Shown here in pieces: positions 13,388-24,700 of a stretch of DNA of 64,000 nucleotides. Position numbers and translations under genes: made by a program. Position 1 is the first letter of the stretch; every line of letters starts with the position of its first letter. Location of the stretch: NCBI RefSeq assembly GCF_009730915.1, contig NC_052475.1, positions 25,419,016 through 25,483,015 of the forward strand. Direction: 5' to 3'. Source of the stretch: Dioscorea cayenensis subsp. rotundata (taxonomy: Eukaryota > Streptophyta > Magnoliopsida > Dioscoreales > Dioscoreaceae). Under the pieces are notes generated by a model. The model had not been told where the DNA came from. It saw only the letters and a list, made by a program, of their open reading frames with translations, and ran no database searches.

Positions 13388-13448
13388 ATTCTAGCTTGAC
13401 CGGGTCACCCAACCCCCGCAACACACTCTTTCTCAGCCTCACACTTTC

Positions 13449-13490
13449 CTTCTTCTTCTTCTTCTTCTTCTTCTTCTTCTTCTTCTTCTT
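13449..13490 (+). repeat. (TTC)n microsatellite in the 5' leader
   Basis: About 14 TTC units between the TATA box and the start codon, probably in the 5' UTR. Confidence 0.9.
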
Positions 13491-13590
13491 TCCATTCTTC
13501 TACTAGTCTTTTTGGTCTCCAAACCATCTTCTCATGCTACCCAGCTTCAACCCTTAAAGACCAGCTGACCCTTATACCAAGACAACACTT

Positions 13591-15462
13591 TTGATGATGG
13601 CCGGACCTACAGCCGCCGCCTCCGCCGTCGCTGTGACTTCCGCTGGTGCTGGGGGTGAAGTTGCCAAGAATCTTGATGAGGTGTTGGCGATTCCTATCTT
13701 GCTGGCTGAGCGGGTTCGCAAGGCCGTTGCTGAGGCGGAGTCGTTCAAGTCCGAATGCGTCGAACTTGGGCGCCACGCTGATATCTTGGCCGACATGCTC
13801 CGCACGCTCCGCCAAGTCGTTCGGCGCACGGCCTCGGTTTACGAGCGCCCCGTGCGACGAATCGTTGGGGAGGTTGAGAAAGCGCTGGAACGATCCCTCG
13901 CACTCGCGCGGCGTTGTCGGCATGCTGGTGTGTTCCGCCGTGTGGTCACGATGACCACTGGCTCTACCGATTTTCCGTAAAGCTCTGACCTTGCTTGAAG
14001 CTTCTGCTGGGGACCTCCGCTGGATTCTCTCTGTTTATTCGGTTGATGATCTTGACGAGGGTGTTAGCATGCCGCCGATCGCCAGCACTGAACCGATCCT
14101 TTCCTTCGTCTGGAACCGCATCGCGGTTGTGCACATCAGTCGCAGTGGCGTCGCGCTTGCGGATTCCGCGATGATCCTCGCTAACCTCGCGCTAGACAAC
14201 GATAGGTACAAAAAGATCATCATCGAGGAAGAAGGTGCTCGTCCGCTTGTCTCGCTTCTCAAGGACGGCCCCTCTGTTGAGTCCCAGATCGCCGCCGCTA
14301 CCGCTCTCGCTAACCTTGCTTTCGATGGCGAGAGCGTGGCCGTGCTCCTCAGGAACCTCGTGGTTCCTGCGATTGTTCAGGTGCTATTTGATTCCCCGAC
14401 GAGACTCCAAACCCTAGCTGCTCAACTGATTTCCAAGATGGCTTATCACAGTCCTGAGGCTCAAGAAGAGTTCGCTAGAGAGAACGCCATTCGACCCCTC
14501 GTCTCCCTTCTCTCCTTCGAAGTCCCCCTCGATGAACCCAAGCCCGCCGCCAAGAAACCCACCAGCATCCACTCCGTCGTCCAGATCAACCGCGATCTTG
14601 GTAAGGGTCTTAATCCCTGGTTCTTTCCATTCCGACAGCGGAAGCAGCAGGGGTGGTTCTATCCGAGACAACCATCACAATCGCATGAAAGAACGGGAGA
14701 ACGAGCCTCCGGAGGTGATGCTTAAGCTCAAGGTCGCTTGCTCGGACGCTCTCTGCAAACTCTCCCGCATGTGCATCTCCAATAGCCGCAAGATTACCGA
14801 AACCAAAGGCCTACTCTGTCTCTCCAAGATCATTGAGAGAGAGAAGGGGGAGCTGCAACTCAATTGCTTAATGACAGTGATGGAGATCACTGCCGCAGCA
14901 GAGTTAGACGCTGACCTCCGCCGTTCTGCTTTCAAGACGAATTCCCCTGCTGCCAAGTCTGTGGTTGATCAGCTTCTAAGTGTGGTGTTGCAGGGGAACA
15001 TCCCAGCTCTGCAAATTACGGCAATGAAAGCTATCGGCTCATTGGCTCGCACATTCCCCGCCCGGGAGACGAGAATTTTGAGTCCTCTAGTCAACCAGCT
15101 CAGCCATTGGAATCCTGATGTTGCAGCAGAAGCTGCCAGAGCACTGGGGAAAGTTTGTCCAGAGTGAGAACTTCCTCTGCGTTGAGCACTCCAAGGCCAT
15201 TATTGAGTTCGGGGCAGTGACTCCTTTAATGAGACTGTTGAAATTGGGGGAGAAAACACAGTTGCCCGCATTGATACTACTCTGTCTTCTTATTATAAAT
15301 GTGCCAAACAATGAAGATATTGAGCGTTCAAAGGCATTGACTGCTCTTGATGTGTTGACTCGGTCCCCTGTTGCTCAAGATAACTCTGTCAAGGACTTGC
15401 TCGACAGGGCCATGGAAAGTCTTGAGTTTTATCATGTTACCCATGCTCATCGGCACACATAG
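13591..15462 (+). CDS. ARO-type armadillo-repeat protein, three frame breaks
   Basis: Resembles the ARMADILLO REPEAT ONLY family, linked in Arabidopsis to polarised tip growth. The locus is intronless and would give about 622 residues, a usual length. The N-terminal ~115 residues form the helical region of this family (LARRCR near its end). ARM repeats follow (DSAMILANLA, IAAATALANLA, LISKMAYHSPEAQ), then a low-complexity Ser/Gly/His linker, then conserved repeats (SNSRKITETKGLLCL, NCLMTVMEITAAAE, GSLARTFPARETRI, NFLCVEHSKAIIEF). The frame changes three times: in TTTT at 13971-13974, near CCCTGG at 14615-14620, and in GGGGAAA at 15146-15152. Each is fixed by treating one base as extra. Protein between the breaks is well conserved, so this is either a sequencing artefact or a very young pseudogene. 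The coding GC content is much higher than in the flanks. The first of two adjacent ATGs is used as the start. Confidence 0.85.
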
Positions 15463-16147
15463 GATATCATTTGCTAAATAACACTGGTTGGAAATGCTGG
15501 ACAATGATGGTGTTTGCTTGGGAGAACAGTTGCTTCAAAAAGCTCTAGCTCTGATATTAGTTAGATAGAGGTGATTTCAGGTTTCAAGGAGGATAAGAAA
15601 TTTTATCTTGTTTGATCTTCTCAATTGCTTTGTCTCCTGGAAAATCATAAAAATTCTTGGCTTGGCACGCACTTCTTCAAGCTTAGAAGTTAGAAGGAAG
15701 CTTATTATGGATCAAGTTGTTGAGGACGTTTCAGGTTGTACATAAATTAGAGAGCATTCTTTGACTTGAAAATGAGCAAACACGGTATTGATTCTGTGGT
15801 ATTCTTGTGTTATTTTTTTACTTGGCCTCTTCCCTCAGGTACTATTGGTTACTAACATTGTTATTATGTCATCTTTGGTGCACCATTCAAATTTATCCCC
15901 TTTTAGCATATTCTATATCACAAAATTTTGGTAATCTCTTTTTTCTTTTTTCCTTCAGAATTTCAAGCAAATAACAAAATGTTCCATGAGCATTTACATA
16001 AGAATACCATTTCATGAAAATATGAAATCGTGATGCTCTTTTGGGATTTTAATGTATATATATATATATAGCACCCATAAGAATTAAATTACATTTCTAT
16101 ATCCTTTAGAAATTGTTTTATCTGTTGATCAGATACACAGAAATTAT

Positions 16148-16181
<34 letters not shown>

Positions 16182-16299
16182 TGAGCTATATTATTAGTAG
16201 TTATCAATTTATCAAACTTTTTAAATACTGATGCAGGTTGTTATGACATAAGCAAATAAAATTAATAACTTCCCTTAGTTTCAAAATTCCATGCCTGGG
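15463..16299. other. 3' flank of armadillo-repeat gene
   Basis: Probable 3' UTR followed by AT-rich DNA. It contains short (AT)n runs at about 16053-16070 and 16156-16180, the latter preceded by (AC)n. No gene is seen. Confidence 0.6.
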
Positions 16300-17700
16300 A
16301 ACTTGCGGCCAATTTGTTGAAAGTTATCAGTTAAGTACTTTAAGCAACTTACCACACTTGAGCTGTTCTACACACTGCCCTTGAAAGTTCCCTCCCATGT
16401 CTATGGTACATAGCCTTTTGCATATTAGAGGTTTATATTTGTGCTTGTATTAGTGTTTGATTGAATAGCACACAATAATCATCAGTTATTGTTAGAACAT
16501 GATATGTATAATTTATATAGTTGATTGTCAAATTGAAATTTCAATATCTTCCTCTAACTCAAATATGAATTTATCTTGAATTTGCAATGTGGTGTTTGCT
16601 GTAGATCATGTTTGAATTATCATTGGATTTCATGAAGATATCCCTTGAGAAGCTCCACCCTATCAAAATTTATAGCACTTTCTAACCTGCTTTTGTAGAA
16701 TTTATGAGGCATTGCAAGGTGCTATGATAATTGCAGATGATGCCTTATTGTTGTGTTACGAAATAGATGTTTTCTACAGAATCATACATACATGATGGGG
16801 AATCGTAGGTCAGGATGCTATTTAATGGATTTTAGGTTTCCAATCAAGGTACAATTCTTCCTTCAGTATAATATCATAGTTTCTATAGGTTAGCATATGC
16901 TGAGTAATTTCTTGATAGGATTTAAGACTTAGGAAGAAGCTGTTTGTTATCAAGTTTAATGTAAATTTCTAATTCTGCTATATATTTATCATATGTAAAT
17001 ATTTTGAAATAATGTGCAATAAAAAGAGCTACATATCAATAATGAGAAAGATACTGCAGAAAAATTTGGTAAGGTTTACTCCATTGACTTTCTTTGGTTT
17101 GCCACATAAATCTAAAAACCAAAATATTTTTCTTAAGTTAAGTTTGGTCTGTGTCAGCCAGTCAGCCAATTGTTGTAATTGTTGCAATGATCAGTAAAGG
17201 TTCAGGAATGACTATCTCAAATTTACATAGATATGTCGGATTTGTTGGCTGCATGTTCTATGTTTTGGACAGAAAATGAACAGTGTTTTACCTGATACTC
17301 ATTGCCATCTATGGCAAGTGATGTCAACATTGCATGCAAGGGAATGAAAATTATTATATTGTTTTAATCTCGTTGAGCTATGATCAGTGGTGTTTTTCTG
17401 AGCTTTTCTGTTTTGATATGTTCCATTCCGGTTTTAAATTGATCATGTTTGTTTAGGTTATGCTGTTTAAATTGCTGGATGGTAAGATTGAGGGTAGCAT
17501 ATGTCCTGAGGAAATAAAGGAGTGTGTGCACCATTTCTTCAGGTTTGGATGCTCCTGTTCATCGACATTTTTTTATTTTGGTTGCCCATATGAATATGGC
17601 AGTTTACTTTAGATCTGTTGAAGCTTTCAACCAGGTGAAGTTGCGGATTTGATATGCTTTTATCTGCTGCTAATGATGTTCATGTACATTTGTTCATGGT
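16300..17700 (+). pseudogene. Decayed partial copy of amine oxidase exon 8 and flanking introns
   Basis: Bases 17478-17636 match amine oxidase exon 8 (6627-6812): they begin gatggtaagattgag and include the copper-site stretch cctgttcatcgacattttt and the 3' end tttcaaccaggtgaagttgc. The preceding intron also matches (17430-17477 against 6565-6626), as does a stretch near 16330-16480 against 6210-6340 (cccatgtct, gcac/tacatagcct). The copy is dead. The splice acceptor atgcag has become ttgctg, there are internal deletions and frame changes, HQH reads HRH, and no other exon is found nearby. It lies on the far side of the armadillo-repeat gene from its parent. Confidence 0.82.
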
Positions 17701-18223
17701 TTGCTTGACATTTAACATGGTTTTGCTTCTAATTTGGCATGGATGTCAACTGATAAAATTGCCAATGAATGCGGCTAAACTAGTGTACTTCTTTGGATGG
17801 TCCATCTTTTTCTATTTTTCTGAAACTATAAGCCCTAACCAGCAAGGCCCATATATTTTACCTGTTATTCCATTTTGGTAGCTCCCACAAATGTTTTACA
17901 GAAATTATTCCCTAGTGAATCATTTTGTGCACTATTTGGATGCATCTGAAATCTTAGCGATTTTGACTCTTTGGATGATAAACCGGCAAGTAGATGCTCA
18001 AAGACCTAACTTTTGTTGTCTAGAATATTGCATGTGCCATTAGCTGTGAATAGATTTGGCTTGAGTTCTCACAGCAAACTTGTTAAAAAGCTTGGGATGA
18101 AGATTATATCAATTCAAGGCTTCTGAGGTGCAATAGCTCATTAGTTGAACATGATTTTTTATTTTTTTTTAAGAGATGGAGAAGAGACACACGGGTTTAT
18201 ATTGTTATGTATGACAAGGTTAT

Positions 18224-18226
<3 letters not shown>

Positions 18227-18264
<38 letters not shown>

Positions 18265-18297
18265 CCCCAAAATTAATTATATATATATATATATATG
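18227..18297. repeat. Double (AT)n microsatellite
   Basis: Two (AT)n runs, about 18227-18258 and 18277-18297, are separated by a short unique stretch. Confidence 0.85.
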
Positions 18298-18329
18298 TTT
18301 TTTATATGGACAAGTCTAATGTAAAAGAT

Positions 18330-18447
18330 GTGTGCAGATGTGGAATTATTACATTTGTGTCAATAGAGTAAGAAAGAGATTGGAGCATTTGTGTATGGAT
18401 GTGGAATTATCATACTTGTGTCAATAGAGTAAGAGATTGGAGCATGT
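18330..18447. repeat. Tandem duplication, about 61-bp unit x2
   Basis: Copy 1 is about 18330-18390 and copy 2 about 18391-18447. Both carry gatgtggaattat and gtgtcaatagagtaag and end in gattggagcat. Confidence 0.85.
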
Positions 18448-19066
18448 TTCTTCGGTAGAACACATGACCACTCAAGAAATTAAGTATTAATAGTCTAAAA
18501 CATTGGCAAAAAATCATTCTTTCCTCTGAAAAATTGTTTGTGTATATATATTTATAAATAGCCATGTTAACCTATCATGTTTGTAGGATTATGACAATGT
18601 TTGTATGTGTTTATTTCTTTAAAAAAAAATTTTTCTATTTATGCGGCATATAATATAACACTTGGCAGCTGAGGTCGACTGACCATGCTAGTTAATCTTG
18701 CACACCATCATGTGTCAATATAACAATAGATTTATTTTTTTATATTTACTACTATAAAAATGTTGCTTCATAAAATAAATTTTTTAAAAAACTAATAATA
18801 ATAACAGATTATTTTAAGTTAACAATACTTTTTAATATAAACTTTCTTAATATATTAAGGCATCAATCATATGAAATATAAATTATCTTATTATATGGAA
18901 ATACGAAATATATTTTTAGGACTTTTAGTAGAAACCTATGATAAATATATTTATCACAATGGTGGTCTCTAAGTTTTTATAATAAAAATACAATTGAAAT
19001 TTTATTAGATCATTATTAAAGTAAGCAATTTCGCTAATTTTCAGGGGGTGTCAAGTAAAAAACCCT

Positions 19067-19099
19067 TATAAAATCCCAATCTTCTCATATTAGGGTTTT
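19067..19099 (+). promoter_or_regulatory. TATA box and telo-box-like motif of the L1-domain gene
   Basis: TATAAAAT at 19067-19074 is followed by TAGGGTTTT at 19091-19099, the reverse form of the AAACCCTA telo box. Such boxes are common near the starts of plant ribosome-biogenesis and translation genes, which fits the gene downstream. Confidence 0.5.
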
Positions 19100-19149
19100 G
19101 GGTTCTTCGTGTGAGACGGCGTACCCCGAGCTTTTGGCCTCTCCCTTCA

Positions 19150-20339
19150 ATGGCTTCCACCGATGCTCAGTTGGCGCCGCCGGCATCCCGTGTCAGCCGT
19201 GAGGCAGCAGGCCGCGCGGTGGATGCTCTTCTCAAGTGGATGCGTGGGCAGGCTAAGCAACGCAAAGCTCAGCTCCTGGAGCACGACGATCTCCTCTACC
19301 TCGTGCTTACCCTAAAGAAGATCCCTCCCAAAGGCCGCATCAACGCCTACCGGATCCCTCTCCCCCACCACCTCTACGACCTCTCTTCCACCTCCGCCTG
19401 CCTCATCGTCGATGACCGCCCCAAGTCCCCTCTCTCCGCCGCCGCTGCCCTTGATGTCGTCCGCTCCCTCGCCCTCCCCGTCTCTGAGGTCATCCCACTT
19501 TCCAAGCTTCGCTCCGATTACCACCCGTTTGAGGCCCGCCGCCGCCTTTGCGACTCTTATGACTTGTTCTTCGCTGATCGCCGTGTCATTCCATTGCTTC
19601 CCAGGCTCATTGGGCAAGCACTTCTTCAAAAAGAAGAAGATCCCGCTGCCTCTTGAACTGTCCCGCAAGTCTTGGCCGGAGCAGCTCCGGCAGTGCCTTG
19701 GTTCGACCCTGCTGTATCTCCGGTCGGGAACTTGCAGCGGGCTAAAGGTCGGTAGGGTTTCACAGGACCGGGATCAAATCGTTGACAATGTGCTCGCCGC
19801 CATCGATGGTGCTGTGCAGCTCGTGCCAAAGAAGTGGTCCAATGTTAGGTCTCTACACCTCAAGTCAGTGGAGTCCGTAGCCTTGCCAATCTATCAAACA
19901 TTGCCCGAATTGGGTTTGAAGATTGAGCCTTTGCAGAAGGAGGAGGAGAGGAAACAAGAGCAAAAGGAGGATGATGCTGCTGATGAAGTTGTATTACAGA
20001 CCCCCAAGCTATCACAGAGTTCTAAGAAGAAAACTAAGAGGAGGGGAAGGATCCACGAAGGACTTCTACCCTGATAGTCATGGGATGCTTGAACAAGGGG
20101 ATGACAAGAAGGTCGGTCTGGACGATGACATTGCTGTTGAAGGTTCGGAAAGGTTGATAAAGAAGAAGAGGAAGAAGGAATTGAAGGTTGGAAAAGAAAA
20201 AACTGACAAGAAAGATGGTTTACCATTGATGATGGATGGAGACTTTGCTGCTGAGGATGAATTGAAGGATAACAGTAAAGTGAAGAGCTTGAATGGCAAA
20301 AAGGTGAAGAAAGTTAAAAAGAGTAAGGTGAGAACTTAA
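19150..20339 (+). CDS. Ribosomal L1 domain-containing protein (RSL1D1-like), two frame breaks
   Basis: Likely a nucleolar ribosome-biogenesis factor of the L1p/L10e family. It would give about 395 residues. The L1 fold covers roughly residues 20-240 (YRIPLPHHLY, CLIVDD, IPLSKLRSDY, SYDLFFADRRVIPLLPRLIG, then KHFFKKKKIPLPLEL, LRSGTCSGLKVGR and VPKKWSNVRSLHLKS). A Lys/Glu-rich charged tail ends KKVKKVKKSK and probably acts in nucleolar localisation. The start is the ATG at 19150; the open frame extends upstream without another ATG. The frame changes at GGG 19612-19614 and again near 20037-20050 (aggaggggaagg), each fixed by one extra base. The tail ends at a stop right after a good donor-like site (AAG|GTGAGA near 20329), so a further exon is possible but none was found. 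Confidence 0.85.
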
Positions 20340-20734
20340 ACAGATTGATTTAAAAATGCCTGCTTGTTTTTTTGTTTGTGGCTTGAGCTTTATTTATTAT
20401 CAGAAGGGATTTATTGTATTCCTTTTCTAGTATTCGCCTTCTGATCTGTCATCCATGTTTTGACTTCTTTTTGGTATGATAAGGAGATATAATCTATGTT
20501 GGTCTCTTCATCTTGTTCACTTCACTTGTTGTTTTGCAAGATTGAAGCAGAAAGCTAGGCATGTTCTTTTGAATTTTTATTCAGTTATGATGAGGAAATT
20601 AATCAAAGGCATGTTCTTGATGAGAGTGTATGAGTGTGCAATTTGCTGCTGTTAATATTGTTCAATATTGCATATGACCACGGTCCCTGCACTGCAGTTC
20701 CCGGATTATTTTTAAATTTTTCTTAAAATTAAGT

Positions 20735-20963
20735 GGTTTATTGAAAAATATAATATCAAAATTAGTCCTTCTACTTTTCTTTCTTTTTAGTCTCTCTACT
20801 TAGAAATACTCTCAAATAATCTGAAGATATTAAAAGTAAAAAATTAAATTAAGTCATTTTTAAGAGTAGAGGGATTAGTGGAGCGCATTTCTCAGTAGAA
20901 GGACTAAAAAAAGATAAAAAGTATAAAAACCAATTCGGGTATTATACTTTTATTGAATGGTTT
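20735..20963. mobile_element. Foldback MITE-like element
   Basis: Imperfect inverted repeats of about 60 bases. The left end reads ggtttattgaaaaatataat and tagtccttctacttttc. The reverse complement of the right end reads aaccattcaataaaagtata and agtccttctactgag. The middle also pairs (tctctactt with agtagaggga). It is non-coding and about 230 bp long. No clear target duplication was found, so the superfamily is unassigned. Confidence 0.55.
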
Positions 20964-20999
20964 ATCTTTTCTTCTCTCCACCTCTCATCTGATCCTTAA

Positions 21000-21335
21000 C
21001 TGAGCTCGCCCCTTGCCAACCTAGCCTTGTGGGCGCTGGGCGAGCTTGCCCTGGACCAACAGTCTCACTGGAGCCAGCCTCTGGTGAGCCAAGTAGAGGC
21101 TCCTCAGGGTGGGACAATTTCCCTCAGACATGGGCTTGTCTAGGGTCTGAGACAAGCTCCTTCAGCCATGGAGAAAACTTACCTTGTCCGGTGAGTCATG
21201 TTATGGCTTCCCTTGGTGGGGCAGATCCACAAGGCTGGGGCTATGCAGGCTTGCTCAGCCCTTATGCAAACATAGTGAAGCTAGCTCGTTCAGCCTGGGT
21301 GAGCTCGAGCTCAGCTAGTAACCAGTTGGGAAAAA
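21000..21335. other. GC-rich non-coding island
   Basis: Base composition shifts abruptly to GC-rich, with repeated words such as gagctcg, gagcttgcc and gggctt, between AT-rich flanks. The open frame across it has no recognisable family. It is probably a fragment of an inserted element. It lies downstream of both converging neighbour genes. Confidence 0.4.
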
Positions 21336-21796
21336 AAAAACCAAAAGCAATAGTAGGTATAAGATGTTTTCCTACAAAACCACAAGTTGATGAGGTAAGG
21401 ACCTAGAGGTTTTCTAAAAATAATTGCTAATAACTCAAAAGTCCTTTTCAGTCTTATTGACGAGCCAAAACTCGTAACTGCACCAATGCCTTCGCATCAA
21501 TAATAATTGCTTATTTTCCTGTTGGTTTAATTAATGTCTCATTTTATGTGCCGCATATCTTCAACCGGTGTTCCTGCAAGCTTTAGTTTAATCTAAATTC
21601 ATCATTTATGTTGTCTTACTCAAAATGTTTACCCGGCTTTCTTTCTCCTTTTTCATCTGACAAATAACAAATAGTGAACTCCAGGCTGTACCCATAACGG
21701 ATGGTATTAGACTGAAACAAATGCCTGGATATGAAAAAGTTCATATGAAGATTAACAATAGTGTGTTCACTGAAGCACATACCTAAAAGTTTCTAC

Positions 21797-24700
21797 TTAT
21801 GCTGAAAACCTCCACATCCTGATATACTTCTGTCCATGTGTAGTAACTATCTTGTTCATTCCAACGGCAAGACGAGTAATGGGAGGGCGCCTATACCTAA
21901 GAATGCTATCTAAGTTGGAGTCATCACCGAGACTTCTGCCCTTTATTACTTCAACCATATCATGGCCGGTACTTGTTGGGGCTGCATCAGCCACAAAGCT
22001 TGAAAGAACTTCACCAGTGTCTTGATTTAGAATGCGAAGCACACCATCGAGACCACCAACAGCCAACGATGATGAATAATTGGCAAGATGATGCACAGCA
22101 TAGATCACATTTGGACTAGCTCGGGTCTCCCATAGTGGTCTCAAAGTCCTGAAACAATGAATTAAGATAACTATTTTTGTGTTATAGAGGAATTTCCACT
22201 AATAAGTCCAGTCCATGGGTATCTTTTAGAAATGATTCGAGAATACCATTTAACATAATTAAAGCCATAATGCAAACAAACTTCAGTATGCATATTCAGA
22301 TTACCGTAATCACATAATTCATACCTACCAGGCTGCCCTTGTTCTTCTTTGGATGTATGCAAGGAGCTGTATACTCAGAACGTCCAATATTAACTAGAAT
22401 GATTGACATCTAAAAGTTTCATGAATTTGGGATAACAGGAAATTTATTAACCATGTTATCCATCGTGCTTACGTGACTTGATCTCCTTAAAGATAGCGAA
22501 AATCTCCCCTATGTTATTAAATATAAAGAATAACCAATGTGTAAAACATACATGAAAACAACTACTATTGAAAGAATGGTGATACAAAATTGGAATAAAT
22601 GACATTAAGCATGTAAAACCCACAGATCATATCAAGCATGACTGATGATTCTATCCTAGTAGACATACTAAAATTATGCTTCAAAACTAGAATCCTTTGA
22701 TCATAAGCTAATGGACAGTGTACATGTCTATTATGTTCACATGATATGTTTGAATGATGATAATGTCTAAAGACATATTAAACCCACAATAAATTTCTTA
22801 TGGCATAGGATGTGCTTGAATGACAATGGTGTATGCTTGAGTTACTAACCGTAGATCCCAGCAATGAGCATAACCGGAAGTAGAACCCGCATACACTCGA
22901 TATGAACTTGTGTTAACAAACAAGGTCTTCATCCCTATTTAAGATAGTTAACAAACATATAAAAATGTGAAGTATATATAATTCATTAGCGAAACAAAAG
23001 AAAATCAGCAACAAAATCCTAGCGAACCCCATTATCAACAAACTAGCCACCACATGCCCAATGTTATATTAGAAGCCCCTTTTTTCTTCTTAAAGTAAAT
23101 CTGGCACTTGCATGTGGCAGATTCAACTGAGCCCAAGACTTCCTCATCACACATTTTGAAGGCAATCATCAACAAGAAACAAGTCTTAATATTGAATGAG
23201 ATTCTAGTTATATGATTACTCAAGAGAACAACACAGTGGAATTCAATGCAGTATACAAGACCAGATATACACAAGTTCCCTAGAACCTGTAAGGTTCCTT
23301 TGTTTTTCTGGTATGAAAAAAAATCAATTATCTTGCTATTATTAATTGTCAATCATTTAACTATATGAATGACAAAATTCAATAGTCAATCAAGTCATTA
23401 TCAGTATTCTTATAATATAAATAAATGACAAAAATAAACCAAAAAAAAATCAAATCAATTTCATATTATTTAACAGTAAGTGTTCTAATGCGCTAGAGAC
23501 TATAAAAAAAAATATATGTATTGCTCAAATTTATATTGTGTTACAAGATACTTTGATGTTGCTAAATATAATATGCAATGATTGCCGAACAATATAGACG
23601 GCATCAAGCCAGAGTTCCTCAGTTCACTCATGTTTGGCATAGTTCAGCTCAAGTGAAAGGTCAGGGAACCCAAGCATGAGTTGGAATTGTACCCATTATG
23701 ATATTATCAAGCTATCAAGCTGTGAAAGGGTTTCTCATATTTTTGCAGTATTTCCAAACAAATCACAAAGTAGGAACTTCGAAACTAACAGGTGTTGACT
23801 GCAAGAATCCTTTTGCACCTATCAAGGTGCAGATCTTTATTCTAAGCACTTGAATTATTCCTTAAGAAGTCACTCCATTTCATTATAAATGATCCTCTTC
23901 TTAATCTCGTCATCATTTACCTCAAAAAGAAAATGCGAGGATTAAACTCCCTGTCATGCTGATTATGGTCATTGATGCATATTAATCATATCATCTCAAT
24001 CATCTCCATAAATTTTATTCTCAATCCACTCCACCTCCATTTCTGTAGTCATTTTTCGTTTTGCAAGTCTACCAACCCACAAAGTTCACCATCAAAGTTC
24101 ACCATCACCCATTTATTTTCTCTTCATTGTCTGTTAAAATAATATCTTCTAGCAGGCATGGCTCATTCCCATAGCTTAAATTGCCACATTAGCCTGAAGG
24201 GCCAAGATGATCAATCACAAGTTATTTCACTTCCATAATTATTCCAAAGATGGTATTAAGCTTGGAGAAGCTGGATTAAGTTAGGATAAACTAATTTACA
24301 CAGCACGTCTAATAGGCATATTCACTAGATTCTCCCCAGTAAATAAATTTTATAAATTGAATCAAGAGAACAAAAATATGTATCATCTTCAACTACATAT
24401 ATTATTTTCAACTGTAGAGAACTAGTTTTAAACTTTTAATCTTTCACGTACTAATGATACTAAGATACAGATATTGAACTTTTTTGAATGATCAACAAAG
24501 TTATGTTGTACATCAAAGATTGCAAAATTAACCTGTAGGTGAGATAGAAGATTTCAGAAAACCCAATTGTTCACCAGATGAGATATCTGCAATGGCTACA
24601 TGTCCATATGTAGAACCACCAAGAATTAGCTGATCCTCGGTTAAGGCTATGCATGTCAGTGGTGCAGAATGCATCCTGCAATTATAATCAACCTATCATA

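Larger units (their letters stand above)
17701..19060. other. AT-rich intergenic DNA
   Basis: No gene is supported. The stretch includes long (AT)n runs, a short tandem duplication and A/T homopolymers. The open frame starting at 17654 runs on from the decayed exon copy and is not a gene. Confidence 0.6.

Noticed and set aside
13537-13923. Long minus-strand frames opposite the armadillo-repeat gene
   Set aside because: GC-rich coding sequence opens the reverse frames; the conserved protein is on the plus strand.
17654-17881. 75-codon open frame after the decayed exon copy
   Set aside because: It covers duplicated intron sequence of the amine oxidase gene and has no independent support.
19312-19668. 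118-codon minus-strand frame
   Set aside because: Shadow of the GC-rich L1-domain coding sequence, Gly/Glu-rich with no family signal.
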